Origin: Alphaproteobacteria bacterium
GTDB lineage: Bacteria; Pseudomonadota; Alphaproteobacteria; Micropepsales; Micropepsaceae
Assembly: GCA_019247845.1 (NCBI GenBank)
Contig: JAFBAL010000017.1
Coordinates: 1 to 34,746 of the forward strand
Reading direction: 5' to 3'
DNA: 34,746 bases
In this document: positions 24,752 through 32,290 of the stretch, in pieces
How positions within the stretch are numbered: the first letter of the stretch is position 1
How the letters are laid out: the number at the start of each line of letters is the position of its first letter
The notes under the pieces: model-generated
Database searches by the model: none
What the model saw: the letters and a program-made list of their open reading frames with translations, nothing else
What the model was told of the DNA's origin: nothing
Position numbers and translations under genes: made by a program

Positions 24752-26017
24752 ATGGACTTTTCCATTCCCGCACACGTCACCGAGCTGCTCGCGCAGATCG
24801 ATGACTTCATCGAGCGCGAGATCGTCCCGCTGCAGAAGCAGGACGACAACGACCGCTTCTTCGACCACCGCCGCGAATGGGCGCGCACCGATTTCGAGCA
24901 CGGCGGCCTGCCGCGCAAGGAATGGGAAGCGCTGCTGGGCGAGATGCGGCGCCGCGCCGACAAGGCGGGGTTCCTGAGGCTCGCGCTGCCGGAAGAGTTC
25001 GGCGGCAGGAACATCGGCAACCTCGCCATGGCGATCATCCGCGAGCACCTGGCGGCGAAAGGGCTGGGCCTGCACAACGATCTGCAGAACGAGACCTCGG
25101 TCGTCGGCAACTTCCCGCAGCTTCTGATGTTCCGCGATTTCGGGACCGAGGATCAGAAGAAGACGCTGCTGCCGGGCATGCTCGAAGGCAAGGTGCGTAT
25201 CGCGTTCGGGCTCACGGAGCCGCGCCACGGCTCCGACGCGACCTGGATGGAGACGCGCGCGGTCAGGGATGCGGGCGGCTGGCGCATCAACGGCGAGAAG
25301 ATGTGGAACACCGGCGTGCACGTCGCCACCCACGACATGGTGTTCTGCCGCACCAGCGGCGAGGACGGCGACGCGCGGGGCCTGACCTGCCTCATCGTGC
25401 CGCTGAACGCGGAAGGCGTGAAGGTCGAGGAGTACATGTGGACCTTCAACATGCCGACCGATCACGCGCGCGTCTCGTTCAAGGACGTGTGGGTGCCGGA
25501 CACGGCGGTGTTCGGTCCCGTCGACAACGGCCTGGTGCTGGCGCGCCACTTCGTGCACGAGAACCGCATCCGCCAGGCGGCCTCGGGCGTCGGCGCGGCG
25601 CAGTACTGCATCGACGAGAGCGTCGACTACGCCAACACGCGCAAGCCCTTCGGCAAGCCCTTGTCGCGCAACCAGGCGATCCAATGGCCGCTGGTCGAGC
25701 TGCAGACCGAATGCGAGATGCTGCGCTGGCTGATCTATCGCACCGCCTGGGAGATGGACCGGCTGACGGGGCCGGAGATCCAGCTCTATCTCTCCGACAA
25801 GGTGTCGATGTGCAACTACCGGGCGAACAGGCTGGTGTGCAACGCGGCCGACCAGGCGATGCAGACGCATGGCGGCTGGGGCTATTCGCGCCACAAGCAG
25901 TTCGAGCACATCTATCGCCACCACCGGCGCTATCGCATCACCGAGGGCTCGGACGAGATCCAGATCCGCAACGTGGCGGGGCATATGTTCGGCTTCATTG
26001 GGAAAAACCGCCGCTAG
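24752..26017 (+). CDS. Acyl-CoA dehydrogenase family protein
   Basis: 421-residue FAD-dependent dehydrogenase that oxidises acyl-CoA to enoyl-CoA, passing electrons to ETF. Features: an N-terminal helical domain, ALPEEFGGRNIGNLAMAII, the FAD/substrate segment IAFGLTEPRHGSDATWMETRA, WRINGEKMWNTGVHVATHDMVFCRT, and the C-terminal helices with TRKPFGKPLSRNQAIQWPL, AMQTHGGWGYSR and YRITEGSDEIQIRNVAGHMFG. The Glu in RITEGSDEIQ is in the usual catalytic-base region. The length is slightly over the usual 380-390 because of the N terminus. GGAGA lies upstream of the ATG. It could work with the hydratase and acyl-CoA synthetase of this window in fatty-acid breakdown. Confidence 0.92.
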   Translation: MDFSIPAHVTELLAQIDDFIEREIVPLQKQDDNDRFFDHRREWARTDFEHGGLPRKEWEALLGEMRRRADKAGFLRLALPEEFGGRNIGNLAMAIIREHLAAKGLGLHNDLQNETSVVGNFPQLLMFRDFGTEDQKKTLLPGMLEGKVRIAFGLTEPRHGSDATWMETRAVRDAGGWRINGEKMWNTGVHVATHDMVFCRTSGEDGDARGLTCLIVPLNAEGVKVEEYMWTFNMPTDHARVSFKDVWVPDTAVFGPVDNGLVLARHFVHENRIRQAASGVGAAQYCIDESVDYANTRKPFGKPLSRNQAIQWPLVELQTECEMLRWLIYRTAWEMDRLTGPEIQLYLSDKVSMCNYRANRLVCNAADQAMQTHGGWGYSRHKQFEHIYRHHRRYRITEGSDEIQIRNVAGHMFGFIGKNRR

Positions 26018-26026
26018 ACACCGGCG

Positions 26027-26066
26027 CGCGAACTGTGCCTATGATTGCATCATAGGTAAGTTCGCG
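26027..26066 (+). promoter_or_regulatory. Nested palindrome upstream of the ACT-like/TIR-like pair
   Basis: CGCGAACT (26027-26034) pairs with AGTTCGCG (26059-26066), and inside it CCTATGAT (26038-26045) pairs with ATCATAGG (26049-26056) around a TGC loop. The inner 19-bp palindrome contains TATGAT, a good -10 match. The structure ends 4 nt before the Shine-Dalgarno sequence GGGGGAGG. No T-run follows, so an operator or an RNA hairpin in the 5' UTR is more likely than a terminator. Confidence 0.6.
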
Positions 26067-26084
26067 TTCGGGGGGAGGCGGCTC

Positions 26085-27281
26085 GTGCTGATATCGGAGC
26101 GGCGGTATCCGGTCCATGACGGCTTTCTGGGTCTTCACAACCAGATGCTGGCGCCTCTGTCCCTGAACGAGGGCCAGGCTGTCTATGTGACGGCCGCGAA
26201 GTTCTCTCCCTTTCCCGACGACCGCAGCCAGACGGTCCCGGAGATCATCCTGTCGCCTTTCGCACCGGCACTGTGGGACGATCTGTGGCGCGTGCGCATC
26301 CAGTTCACGCCCGGCTTCGGGCGGTTCGCGGCGCTGACCAGCTTCCTCAACGACCGGAAGGTCAAGGTCCTTTCGGCGGAGGTCTACGAGGGCGGCGACA
26401 AGGCCTATTCGCAGTTCAACCGCTTCCACCTGATCGTCTCGGCGCACGACTATGCGTCGAGCAACGACGGCGACGTGACGGCGCGCCGCGAACGGTCGTT
26501 CGCGCGTCTGGAGGATCTGGAAGACCGGCTCGCGGTACGCTTCATCGACGATCTGTATTTCCACGACCGGCGCTTTCCCCGGCTGACCATCAGGCGGCTG
26601 ACCCAGCACAGGGTGCTTGCGCGCGACAAGCATGTCTCGTCGGTCATCGCCTCGACGATCAGCTGCCGGCGCGACGCCGAGGGCCGCAAGGAGCTCGGCG
26701 TGGCGTGGAGTCCGGGGCTTTCCGCCATGGTGCGGGCGGAGAGCGGCGAAACGCCCTTCCTTCAGGGATTGATGGCGATCGACCCCGGCGACGCGGCCTA
26801 CGTCATGCCGACGGCCGACATCGAGGAGCGCTTCATCCGCATCATCACGCCGACCCGGGAGTCGCCCTTTCATTTCATCAAGTTCATCGGTGCGGCCGAC
26901 TCCGCGGCATGGCGCGCGCTCACCGAGGCGATCAGCCGGACGCGCGGCAACATGGTCAAGCTGCATCTGCGCACCGGCATCGGCGAGTTCGAGACCGGCC
27001 AGGTGCGCGAGCTCTGCGCGCTCTTCGGCAAGACGATGGAGCCCTGCGACGACTGCATGCGCGCCAACATCACGTTCTCGTTCGAGGGCTATGAGGATGC
27101 GTCGCGCTATGTCCGGCGCCTGTATGCGCAATTCGCGGGCCTGCTCGGGCGCGATGCGGATCCCGGCCTGGTGCGCGACGACGTGCTGCTCGGGTCGCGC
27201 AACTACGACACGGCGTTCGGCGGGATGTGGATTTTCTACGACAAGGGAGACGAGTGCCTGGTCGCGCGCGTCGAGGGGTAG
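26085..27281 (+). CDS. Uncharacterised protein with ACT-like segments, partner of TIR-like gene
   Basis: 398-residue cytosolic protein starting at GTG 26085, chosen because GGGGGAGG lies 6 nt upstream and the frame further up is antisense-like to the dehydrogenase. No signal peptide or membrane helix. Residues about 68-118 (WRVRIQFTPGFGRFAALTSF, KVKVLSAEVYEGGD, FHLIVSA) read like an ACT-type small-molecule-binding fold, and 262-300 (FHFIKFIGAADSAAWRAL, NMVKLHLRTG) may be a second such unit. Cys321 and Cys324 form a CxxC (CDDC) and Cys311 lies nearby. The domain reading is my pattern recognition, not a firm family assignment. It is followed after 2 nt by the TIR-like gene, so a sensor or regulator role is inferred. 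Confidence 0.7.
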   Translation: MLISERRYPVHDGFLGLHNQMLAPLSLNEGQAVYVTAAKFSPFPDDRSQTVPEIILSPFAPALWDDLWRVRIQFTPGFGRFAALTSFLNDRKVKVLSAEVYEGGDKAYSQFNRFHLIVSAHDYASSNDGDVTARRERSFARLEDLEDRLAVRFIDDLYFHDRRFPRLTIRRLTQHRVLARDKHVSSVIASTISCRRDAEGRKELGVAWSPGLSAMVRAESGETPFLQGLMAIDPGDAAYVMPTADIEERFIRIITPTRESPFHFIKFIGAADSAAWRALTEAISRTRGNMVKLHLRTGIGEFETGQVRELCALFGKTMEPCDDCMRANITFSFEGYEDASRYVRRLYAQFAGLLGRDADPGLVRDDVLLGSRNYDTAFGGMWIFYDKGDECLVARVEG

Positions 27282-27283
27282 GG

Positions 27284-28090
27284 ATGGTGGAGAACACCGA
27301 CGACGAAGAGCTGCTCGAGAGCATCTTCCGCAAGCTCTCCGAGCTCGCCGCGGCGCCCCGCAGAACGCAGGACCCGGAAAAGGTCAAAGAGACTTCCTCG
27401 CGCCAGGACTATCTGCGGCGGATGGCGCTGCGGCGGATCGGTCTTTCGAGCCGGCCCAAGAACGACAGCATCTTCATCTCGTTCAGCGAGGGCGGCGAGC
27501 GTTTCGCGAAGCAGATACGCGAGGAAGTCAGGAGCCGCAAGGTCGAGGTGGTCGGAACCACGGGTTTCGATCGCGAGTTCGACATTTCCAAGATCAACGA
27601 GATCTGGACCAGCATCGCGCGATGCGACGCATTCCTGGGCGTGTGGTCGGGCGAGCATCGGCTCGGCGCGAAGCAGGAGAAAATCGAGCGATCGGACGAT
27701 TCGCGCGGGATACGCGATCTGCTGTTCGACAAGTCGGAGCACAACATCTATCTGCCGAGCCCTTGGATGCCGGTGGAGCTCGGGATGGCGCTCAGCCTCA
27801 ACAAGCCATGGGTTCTGGTCGTCGACAAGCGCGTCGACCGGAAGTTCGTGCTCAAGATATGCGGTGACCAGCATCACATGTTCGAGGACTGGATCGACGA
27901 AACTGCGGTAGAGGGCAAAGGATTGCGCCGCTGGCTGCCGAGCGGGAACAAGCTGGCGCGGCGCCGGCGCGCGGAAGCGTACTATCGCGGCATGGCCAAG
28001 CGCGCATGCAACTCCGCGATCTTTCGCAACTACGCGGGAATTTTCGGCGAAGACGAGAACGGCAGCACGATAGGAGACTGGCGGCGCTGA
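27284..28090 (+). CDS. TIR-like domain protein (putative NAD/nucleotide-consuming effector)
   Basis: 268-residue protein with a charged N-terminal helix region (1-58) and a TIR-like alpha/beta domain about 60-185. First strand SIFISFS (62-68), then GGERFAKQIREEVRSRKVEVV, IARCDAFLGVWS (111-122), and SPWMPVELGMALSLNKPWVLVVD (159-181). In bacterial TIR domains the last pattern carries the catalytic glutamate; here Glu165. A C-terminal extension (200-268) is basic (RRRRAEAYYRGMAKRACN) and of unknown role. Start at 27284 (MVENTDDEELL) with GGG just upstream, 2 nt after the partner gene. TIR proteins of bacteria are often NADase effectors in antiphage defence; this role is inferred, and a structural TIR look-alike remains possible. 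Confidence 0.7.
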   Translation: MVENTDDEELLESIFRKLSELAAAPRRTQDPEKVKETSSRQDYLRRMALRRIGLSSRPKNDSIFISFSEGGERFAKQIREEVRSRKVEVVGTTGFDREFDISKINEIWTSIARCDAFLGVWSGEHRLGAKQEKIERSDDSRGIRDLLFDKSEHNIYLPSPWMPVELGMALSLNKPWVLVVDKRVDRKFVLKICGDQHHMFEDWIDETAVEGKGLRRWLPSGNKLARRRRAEAYYRGMAKRACNSAIFRNYAGIFGEDENGSTIGDWRR

Positions 28091-28097
28091 CCTGAAT

Positions 28098-28141
28098 CGG
28101 CACGGTCGGCGGTTGCAGTTTCGCATGCGCCGACCGTGCCG
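28098..28141 (+). terminator. 14-bp inverted repeat after the TIR-like gene
   Basis: CGGCACGGTCGGCG (28098-28111) and CGCCGACCGTGCCG (28128-28141) are perfectly complementary over 14 bp with a 16-nt loop, 7 nt after the stop of the TIR-like gene. The downstream tail (CGAACTTTC) is only weakly T-rich. Probably the operon terminator. The rest of the 190-nt gap shows no gene; GGGAGGGG serves the next ORF. Confidence 0.6.
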
Positions 28142-28281
28142 CGAACTTTCTGTGCCATTCTCGCGCACAATCATGCACCGGAAAAAATTTTCTTCTTGGG
28201 GGGATTTTCTCTGCGCGCGGAAGGCAACACATTGCGCGCCTCGGGTGTTCACACGCGGCATGTCGTTCAAGGGAGGGGATC

Positions 28282-28818
28282 ATGATCCAGGCGCAAGCGC
28301 TCGGTTTCGTGCTCAGCCAATCGCCGGTCCGCCAGCGTCATCTGACCGCGCGGCGCACGCGGCTCGCGACCGCGACGCATCCCGACGCGTCGGCGCTGGT
28401 CGCCGCTTGGCGCAGCGCGACGCGCGACGGCGACGGCCTCGGCGGCATGGTGCTCGGCCGGCACTTCCCGACGCGGCGCTGGGCCAAGTGGCTGAAGCAC
28501 ACCGTGCTGCTGCAGCGCGTGAAGGGCGACTTCCGCGTGCGGCTCGCGGGCTTCGGCGTGTTCTGCTTCCACGGCTTCGATCCGACGGGGATGCTGCTCT
28601 CCGAGGTCCTGCGGGCGGGCGAATATCTCACCCGCGCCGCCGAGCTGGACGAGGTGCTGTCGAGGAACCGTCCGCACGTGGCGCAGCACAGCCTGCACTG
28701 GGGCGGCGACACGGTGATGTCGCGCGAGGTCGTGTCGCTGCCGGTGCTCGCCGCCGACACGCGCACGCGGCTGGTGCTGTCGGTGTCGTTCTGGACCGAG
28801 CGCGGCTGGCTCAATTGA
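28282..28818 (+). CDS. PAS_5-like domain protein
   Basis: 178-residue cytosolic protein similar to the alphaproteobacterial PAS_5 family, small PAS-like sensors of unknown signal. Supporting pattern: LVAAWRSATRDGDGLGG, GRHFPTRRWAKWLKHTVLLQ, GDFRVRLAGFGVFCFHGFDPTG, then a helix (LLSEVLRAGEYLTRAAELDEVL) and the final strands VVSLPVLAADTRTRLVLSVSFW. GGGAGGGG lies just before the ATG. No output domain is present, so it may signal through partner proteins. The stop codon lies inside the first unit of a small tandem repeat. Confidence 0.65.
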   Translation: MIQAQALGFVLSQSPVRQRHLTARRTRLATATHPDASALVAAWRSATRDGDGLGGMVLGRHFPTRRWAKWLKHTVLLQRVKGDFRVRLAGFGVFCFHGFDPTGMLLSEVLRAGEYLTRAAELDEVLSRNRPHVAQHSLHWGGDTVMSREVVSLPVLAADTRTRLVLSVSFWTERGWLN

Positions 28819-28912
28819 CCGCACGCGCCATTCGCCGGAATCGACCGCGCGCCATTCGCCGGGATTGACCGCGCGCCATTCGCCGAATTGACGGCGCGCG
28901 CCGTTCGCGCGA
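28814..28912. repeat. Four-unit tandem repeat between the PAS_5-like and GDPD genes
   Basis: Four imperfect copies of a 23-26 bp unit built on ATTGACC + GCGCGCCATTCGCCG: 28814-28839, 28840-28863, 28864-28886 and 28887-28912. The first unit contains the stop codon of the PAS_5-like gene and the last ends 11 nt before the GDPD ATG, so the whole intergenic region is the repeat. It looks like slippage or duplication of the gene end. Confidence 0.8.
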
Positions 28913-28923
28913 CCTTCGCAGGC

Positions 28924-29862
28924 ATGATCCCGCTCAACATCGCCCATCGCGGCGGCGCCGCGCTGAACCCCGAGAATTCCCTGGCGGCCTTCCGCGACGC
29001 GGTGGCGCGCGGCTGCGACGGCGCCGAGCTCGACGTGCAGCTGTCCAGCGACGGCGAGGTCGTGGTGTTCCACGACTACCGTCTCAAGCCCGAGATCTGC
29101 CGAGGCTCGGACGGCCGCTTCCTCGAGCGCCCGACGCCGCGGGTGAAGGACCTGTCGCTCGAAGGCCTGAAGACCTGCGACATCGGCCGCGCCGATCCCG
29201 CGAGCGACTATGCGCGCACGCATCCCTTCGCCGCCGCGCGCGACGGCGAGCGCATCCCCACGCTGGCCGAGGTCGTCGAGGTCGCGGCCGCGGCGACGAA
29301 GCCGTTCCTGCTCTTCGTCGAGCTCAAGACTTCCTTCGCCGACCGCGACCTGTCGGCCGACCCGGTCGCGCTGGCCGAGGCCGCGGCCGCGGTGCTGCGC
29401 AAGTGCGACTATCTCGACCGCACCGTCTTCGTCGGCTTCGACTGGCACGGGCTGCTGCACGCCAAGACCATCGCGCCGCAAGCGCAGTGCTGGTTCACCA
29501 CGCTGGCGCAGAGCTGGTTCGAGCCCGGCCGGCCGCCGGCGGTCGACGATCCGCCGTCCGAGCCCGCGCTCGAGATGCTGCGCTACTGGGCGCGCACCGG
29601 AACCTCGCCTTGGGCGGCGGGCTTCGACGCCTGCAGCCATGGCGGCTCGATCCGGCGCGCCATCGCGGCGGCGGGCGGCGACGGCTGGTTCCCGACCCAT
29701 ACCGATATCGACGCGGCGAGCGTGGCGGAAGCGCGCGCGCTGGGCCTGAAGGTCGGCGCCTGGACGGTCGACGAGCCGGCCGACATGCGCCGGCTCGCCG
29801 ATCTCGGCCTCGATGCGATCTGCACGGACCGCCCCGACCTTCTGGCCGAGGCTACAGGATGA
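28924..29862 (+). CDS. Glycerophosphodiester phosphodiesterase
   Basis: 312-residue GDPD-family TIM barrel that hydrolyses glycerophosphodiesters to glycerol-3-phosphate and an alcohol. Catalytic set present: His8-Arg9 in AHRGG, Glu35 and Asp37 in GAELDVQLSSDG, His50 in VVVFHD; later FVELKT and the C-terminal GAWTVDEPADMRRLADLGLDAICTDRPDLL typical of the family. There is no signal peptide, so it is probably cytoplasmic. The start at 28924 (MIPLNIAHRGG) follows the tandem repeat; an upstream in-frame ATG lies within the repeat and is unlikely. The 3' end overlaps the convergent RTX-like gene by 11 nt. Confidence 0.93.
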   Translation: MIPLNIAHRGGAALNPENSLAAFRDAVARGCDGAELDVQLSSDGEVVVFHDYRLKPEICRGSDGRFLERPTPRVKDLSLEGLKTCDIGRADPASDYARTHPFAAARDGERIPTLAEVVEVAAAATKPFLLFVELKTSFADRDLSADPVALAEAAAAVLRKCDYLDRTVFVGFDWHGLLHAKTIAPQAQCWFTTLAQSWFEPGRPPAVDDPPSEPALEMLRYWARTGTSPWAAGFDACSHGGSIRRAIAAAGGDGWFPTHTDIDAASVAEARALGLKVGAWTVDEPADMRRLADLGLDAICTDRPDLLAEATG

Positions 29863-30466
29863 AGTTCGACGCGCTCAGCGAGTTCAGCTGGCCGTCGAGC
29901 CAGATGTCCATGTCGTCCATGCCGTCGCCGTCGATGTCGACCCTGACGGTGGTGAGGAAAAAGTCGCCGCACTGGTGGGTGACGGGATCGCAGCGATAGA
30001 TCTGCGCCACGTCGAAGGCGACCTCGCCGGGCGTGCCGTGGAACAGGCTGTTGCCGATCCAGGTGCAGGTCACGCTTGCATTGGCGCAGGCCGTGGACAG
30101 GTCGATCGTGTCGTGCGCGACGCTGAAGTCGGTGATCTCGTCCGTCGCGGTGGGGGTGCTGTCGCTGACATTGTTGTAGGCGTAGTCGTCATGGCCGCCG
30201 TTGCCGGTCATGAGGTCGGCGCCGGGCCCGCCGTTCAGCGTGTCGCTGACGGTTCCGCCGATCAGCGTGTCGTCGCCGCCGTTGCCGAGCACGTATTCGT
30301 GGCAGGTGTTGGTGGCGCTGCCCAGCGTGTCGGCGGCGGGCGTGCCGTAGATGTTGACGATGCACTTGTTGCCCATCTTCTGCTGGAAGGTCAGGCTGTG
30401 GACGTGATGGCCGAAAGCCGCCGTGGTGACGAGCAGCATTGCTCCGGCGAGCGGAAGCGCACGCAT
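29852..30466 (-). CDS. Exported RTX-type calcium-binding protein
   Basis: 204-residue protein. Residues 1-19 are a Sec-type signal peptide (LPLAGAMLLVTTAAFG). Residues about 60-94 hold glycine/aspartate-rich nonapeptide RTX repeats (LGNGGDDTLIGG, LNGGPGADLMTGNGG), which bind calcium. The C terminus, DIDGDGMDDMDIWLDG then LSASNFIL, closely resembles the serralysin-type C-terminal end normally used as a type I secretion signal. Having both signals is unusual. Six cysteines are present, also unusual for RTX proteins. No catalytic domain is seen. AAGGAG precedes the ATG. Confidence 0.82.
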   Translation of the reverse strand: MRALPLAGAMLLVTTAAFGHHVHSLTFQQKMGNKCIVNIYGTPAADTLGSATNTCHEYVLGNGGDDTLIGGTVSDTLNGGPGADLMTGNGGHDDYAYNNVSDSTPTATDEITDFSVAHDTIDLSTACANASVTCTWIGNSLFHGTPGEVAFDVAQIYRCDPVTHQCGDFFLTTVRVDIDGDGMDDMDIWLDGQLNSLSASNFIL

Positions 30467-30581
30467 GATGTTTTCTCCTTTGGGCGAGTGGAGAGGAAAT
30501 CTACCGCCGCGTTAGCGGCCGGCGCCAGCGCCGTAAGGTGGAAAGGTGCGAGTCCCATTTATCCTTTTGATAGAATCCATT

Positions 30582-30612
30582 TATACTCTTCCTAAAGTAG
30601 GGAGGAGGCACC
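30582..30612 (+). promoter_or_regulatory. -10 box and ribosome-binding site of the CXXCH protein gene
   Basis: TATACT (30582-30587) is a strong -10 match; the region 17 nt upstream (TTATCC, 30559-30564) is only a weak -35. GGGAGGAGG directly upstream of the ATG (30614) is a strong ribosome-binding site. The 147-nt gap between the divergent RTX and CXXCH genes shows no other clear element. Confidence 0.5.
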
Positions 30613-30613
30613 C

Positions 30614-32194
30614 ATGCGCAAATCGGTATTCATTGCCGCGATCTGTACGCTGGCTTGCATCGCCACCGCAGCGGACGCCGCGGCCGCGAAGAAGACGACC
30701 CATTCCAAGACCACCACCACCGCTTCCAAGACCACCACCACCGCTTCCAAGATCACCACCACCGCGCCGCCGGCGACGTCCTGTACCGGCACGTTCTCGA
30801 ACGGCGTGTCGATCAACGTGAGCAACCCGTCCTATATGGCCGACGTCGGCTACCCCTATCCGAAGGTGCAGGGCGTCCCTGCGATCTCCGGCGCGGCGCA
30901 GACGGTGTGCGACCTGCACACCTTTGCGTGGAACCAGTTCCTCTATTACACGCAGACCGCGGCCGGCCAGTCGACGCCGCGCTTCATGCAGCTGGCGCCC
31001 TGGTACAACGTGCTGACGACGGGCGCGAAGCCCGGCGCCTATCCCGGCGGCTCGACGGCGCTTCAGACCGCCTATCTGGACCTCAACCAGGCGGGCGACG
31101 GCGACGAGCTTCTCGACGTCAAGGGCAACGCGGTGCGCTACGACATCCGCTTCGACATCAACATGTACAACTCGATCGTGATGCAGAACCTGTACAGCCA
31201 GGCGGGCTACAACAGCGTCTGCAAGCCGAACCCGAGCAACAACAACCTCTGCGCCAACAACAATATCTGGATGACGCCGGCCGGCGCCAACGAAAGCCCC
31301 GAGCCCGGCTCGATCGAGGTCAAGACCGCGTGGCGCGACTTCCTCACGCCCGCCAATTGCCCGTCGTCGCAGTATTTCTGCCAGGGCCGCTTCGGGCTTA
31401 TCGGCCTGCATTACGTCAACAAGACCTTCAGCCACGGCGAATGGATCTGGGCCTCGTTCGAGCACGTCGCCAACGCGCCCGACTGCGCGCCCGGCGGCAG
31501 CAGTCCGATCGGCGCCAACTCGCCGACCGGCCAGCCATGGAGCCTGTTCGATCCCAGCACCGTTCCGCCAGGCGTGATGTCCAGCCAGACATGCTCGGTC
31601 ACGGCCGCGAACCCGCAATGCAACACCAACCCGAACCCGAGCGGCGACGGCAAGACCTGGGTGAAGGCGAACATCTGCCGCACCGACATGCTGGCGGCGG
31701 GTGGGGCGAGCCAGGCCAACTGCCAGACGCCCGGCACCAACAACGCCGGCAACGTCGCCTGCCTGAACGCGACGATCATGCCGAAGCTGTCCGGCGTGTG
31801 GAAGAACTACGAGCTGGTCGGAACGCTATGGACCAAGCCCACCATCGGGCCGAACAACGACTTCCGCATCCAGATCTTCCAGAGCCAGGTGAACGGGCTT
31901 CCCTACGTGGCGCCGGTGGGCTTCACCCATCTCGCCAACACCGCGATCGAGACCTGGCTGCAGATGAACTCGCTGAGCTACGATCCGGACGGCAACAACG
32001 GCTCGCAGGCCGGCTGCTTCGCCTGCCATCACGAGCCGTCGTCGGCGACGCAGGTGGACTTGAGCCACTTCCCGGGCAAGCTGCCTTCGGCGACGATCAC
32101 GGCGCTGAAGTCGTCGCTCATCCCGGCGAACTCGACCGCCGCGCCGAACCACATGGTCTCGAAGAGGCCGGCGGTGCGCAAACCCGCGAACTGA
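30614..32194 (+). CDS. Exported protein with a single CXXCH haem-binding motif
   Basis: 526-residue secreted or periplasmic protein. Signal peptide MRKSVFIAAICTLACIATAADA, then a Thr/Lys/Ser spacer made of three near-identical units (KTTTTAS type, about residues 31-50), then a large Cys- and Trp-rich domain (CDLHTFAWNQFLYYTQ, AWRDFLTPANCP, GLIGLHYVNKTFSHGEWIWASFEHVAN). Near the C terminus CFACHH (Cys468, Cys471, His472) is a haem c attachment motif, in the pattern CFACHHEPSSA. I recall uncharacterised bacterial homologues with this layout but no proven activity. A redox role is inferred from the CXXCH. It is followed by a strong terminator. Confidence 0.75.
   Translation: MRKSVFIAAICTLACIATAADAAAAKKTTHSKTTTTASKTTTTASKITTTAPPATSCTGTFSNGVSINVSNPSYMADVGYPYPKVQGVPAISGAAQTVCDLHTFAWNQFLYYTQTAAGQSTPRFMQLAPWYNVLTTGAKPGAYPGGSTALQTAYLDLNQAGDGDELLDVKGNAVRYDIRFDINMYNSIVMQNLYSQAGYNSVCKPNPSNNNLCANNNIWMTPAGANESPEPGSIEVKTAWRDFLTPANCPSSQYFCQGRFGLIGLHYVNKTFSHGEWIWASFEHVANAPDCAPGGSSPIGANSPTGQPWSLFDPSTVPPGVMSSQTCSVTAANPQCNTNPNPSGDGKTWVKANICRTDMLAAGGASQANCQTPGTNNAGNVACLNATIMPKLSGVWKNYELVGTLWTKPTIGPNNDFRIQIFQSQVNGLPYVAPVGFTHLANTAIETWLQMNSLSYDPDGNNGSQAGCFACHHEPSSATQVDLSHFPGKLPSATITALKSSLIPANSTAAPNHMVSKRPAVRKPAN
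30704..30766 (+). repeat. Three 21-bp in-frame repeats encoding a Thr-rich spacer
   Basis: Three consecutive 21-bp units beginning TCCAAGACCACCACC (30704-30724, 30725-30745, 30746-30766; the last with two changes) encode SKTTTTA-type heptads directly after the signal peptide of the CXXCH protein. This is likely to vary in copy number between strains. Confidence 0.85.
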
Positions 32195-32251
32195 GCATCG
32201 CTTGAGACCATCGGGGCGCTCGGGAAATCGGGCGCCCGCCCTGGGAACATC

Positions 32252-32290
32252 GGCCCGCCGGTCGCAAAGCCGGCGGGCCCTTTTTCTTTT
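32252..32290 (+). terminator. Strong intrinsic terminator of the CXXCH protein gene
   Basis: GGCCCGCCGG (32252-32261) and CCGGCGGGCC (32270-32279) form a perfect 10-bp stem with an 8-nt loop, followed by CTTTTTCTTTT. The T-run reaches the stop codon of the convergent GFA-type gene. Confidence 0.92.

Noticed and set aside
28814..28912. CRISPR-like array
   Set aside because: The units are directly adjacent without unique spacers and number only four; it is a simple tandem repeat. No cas genes are present.
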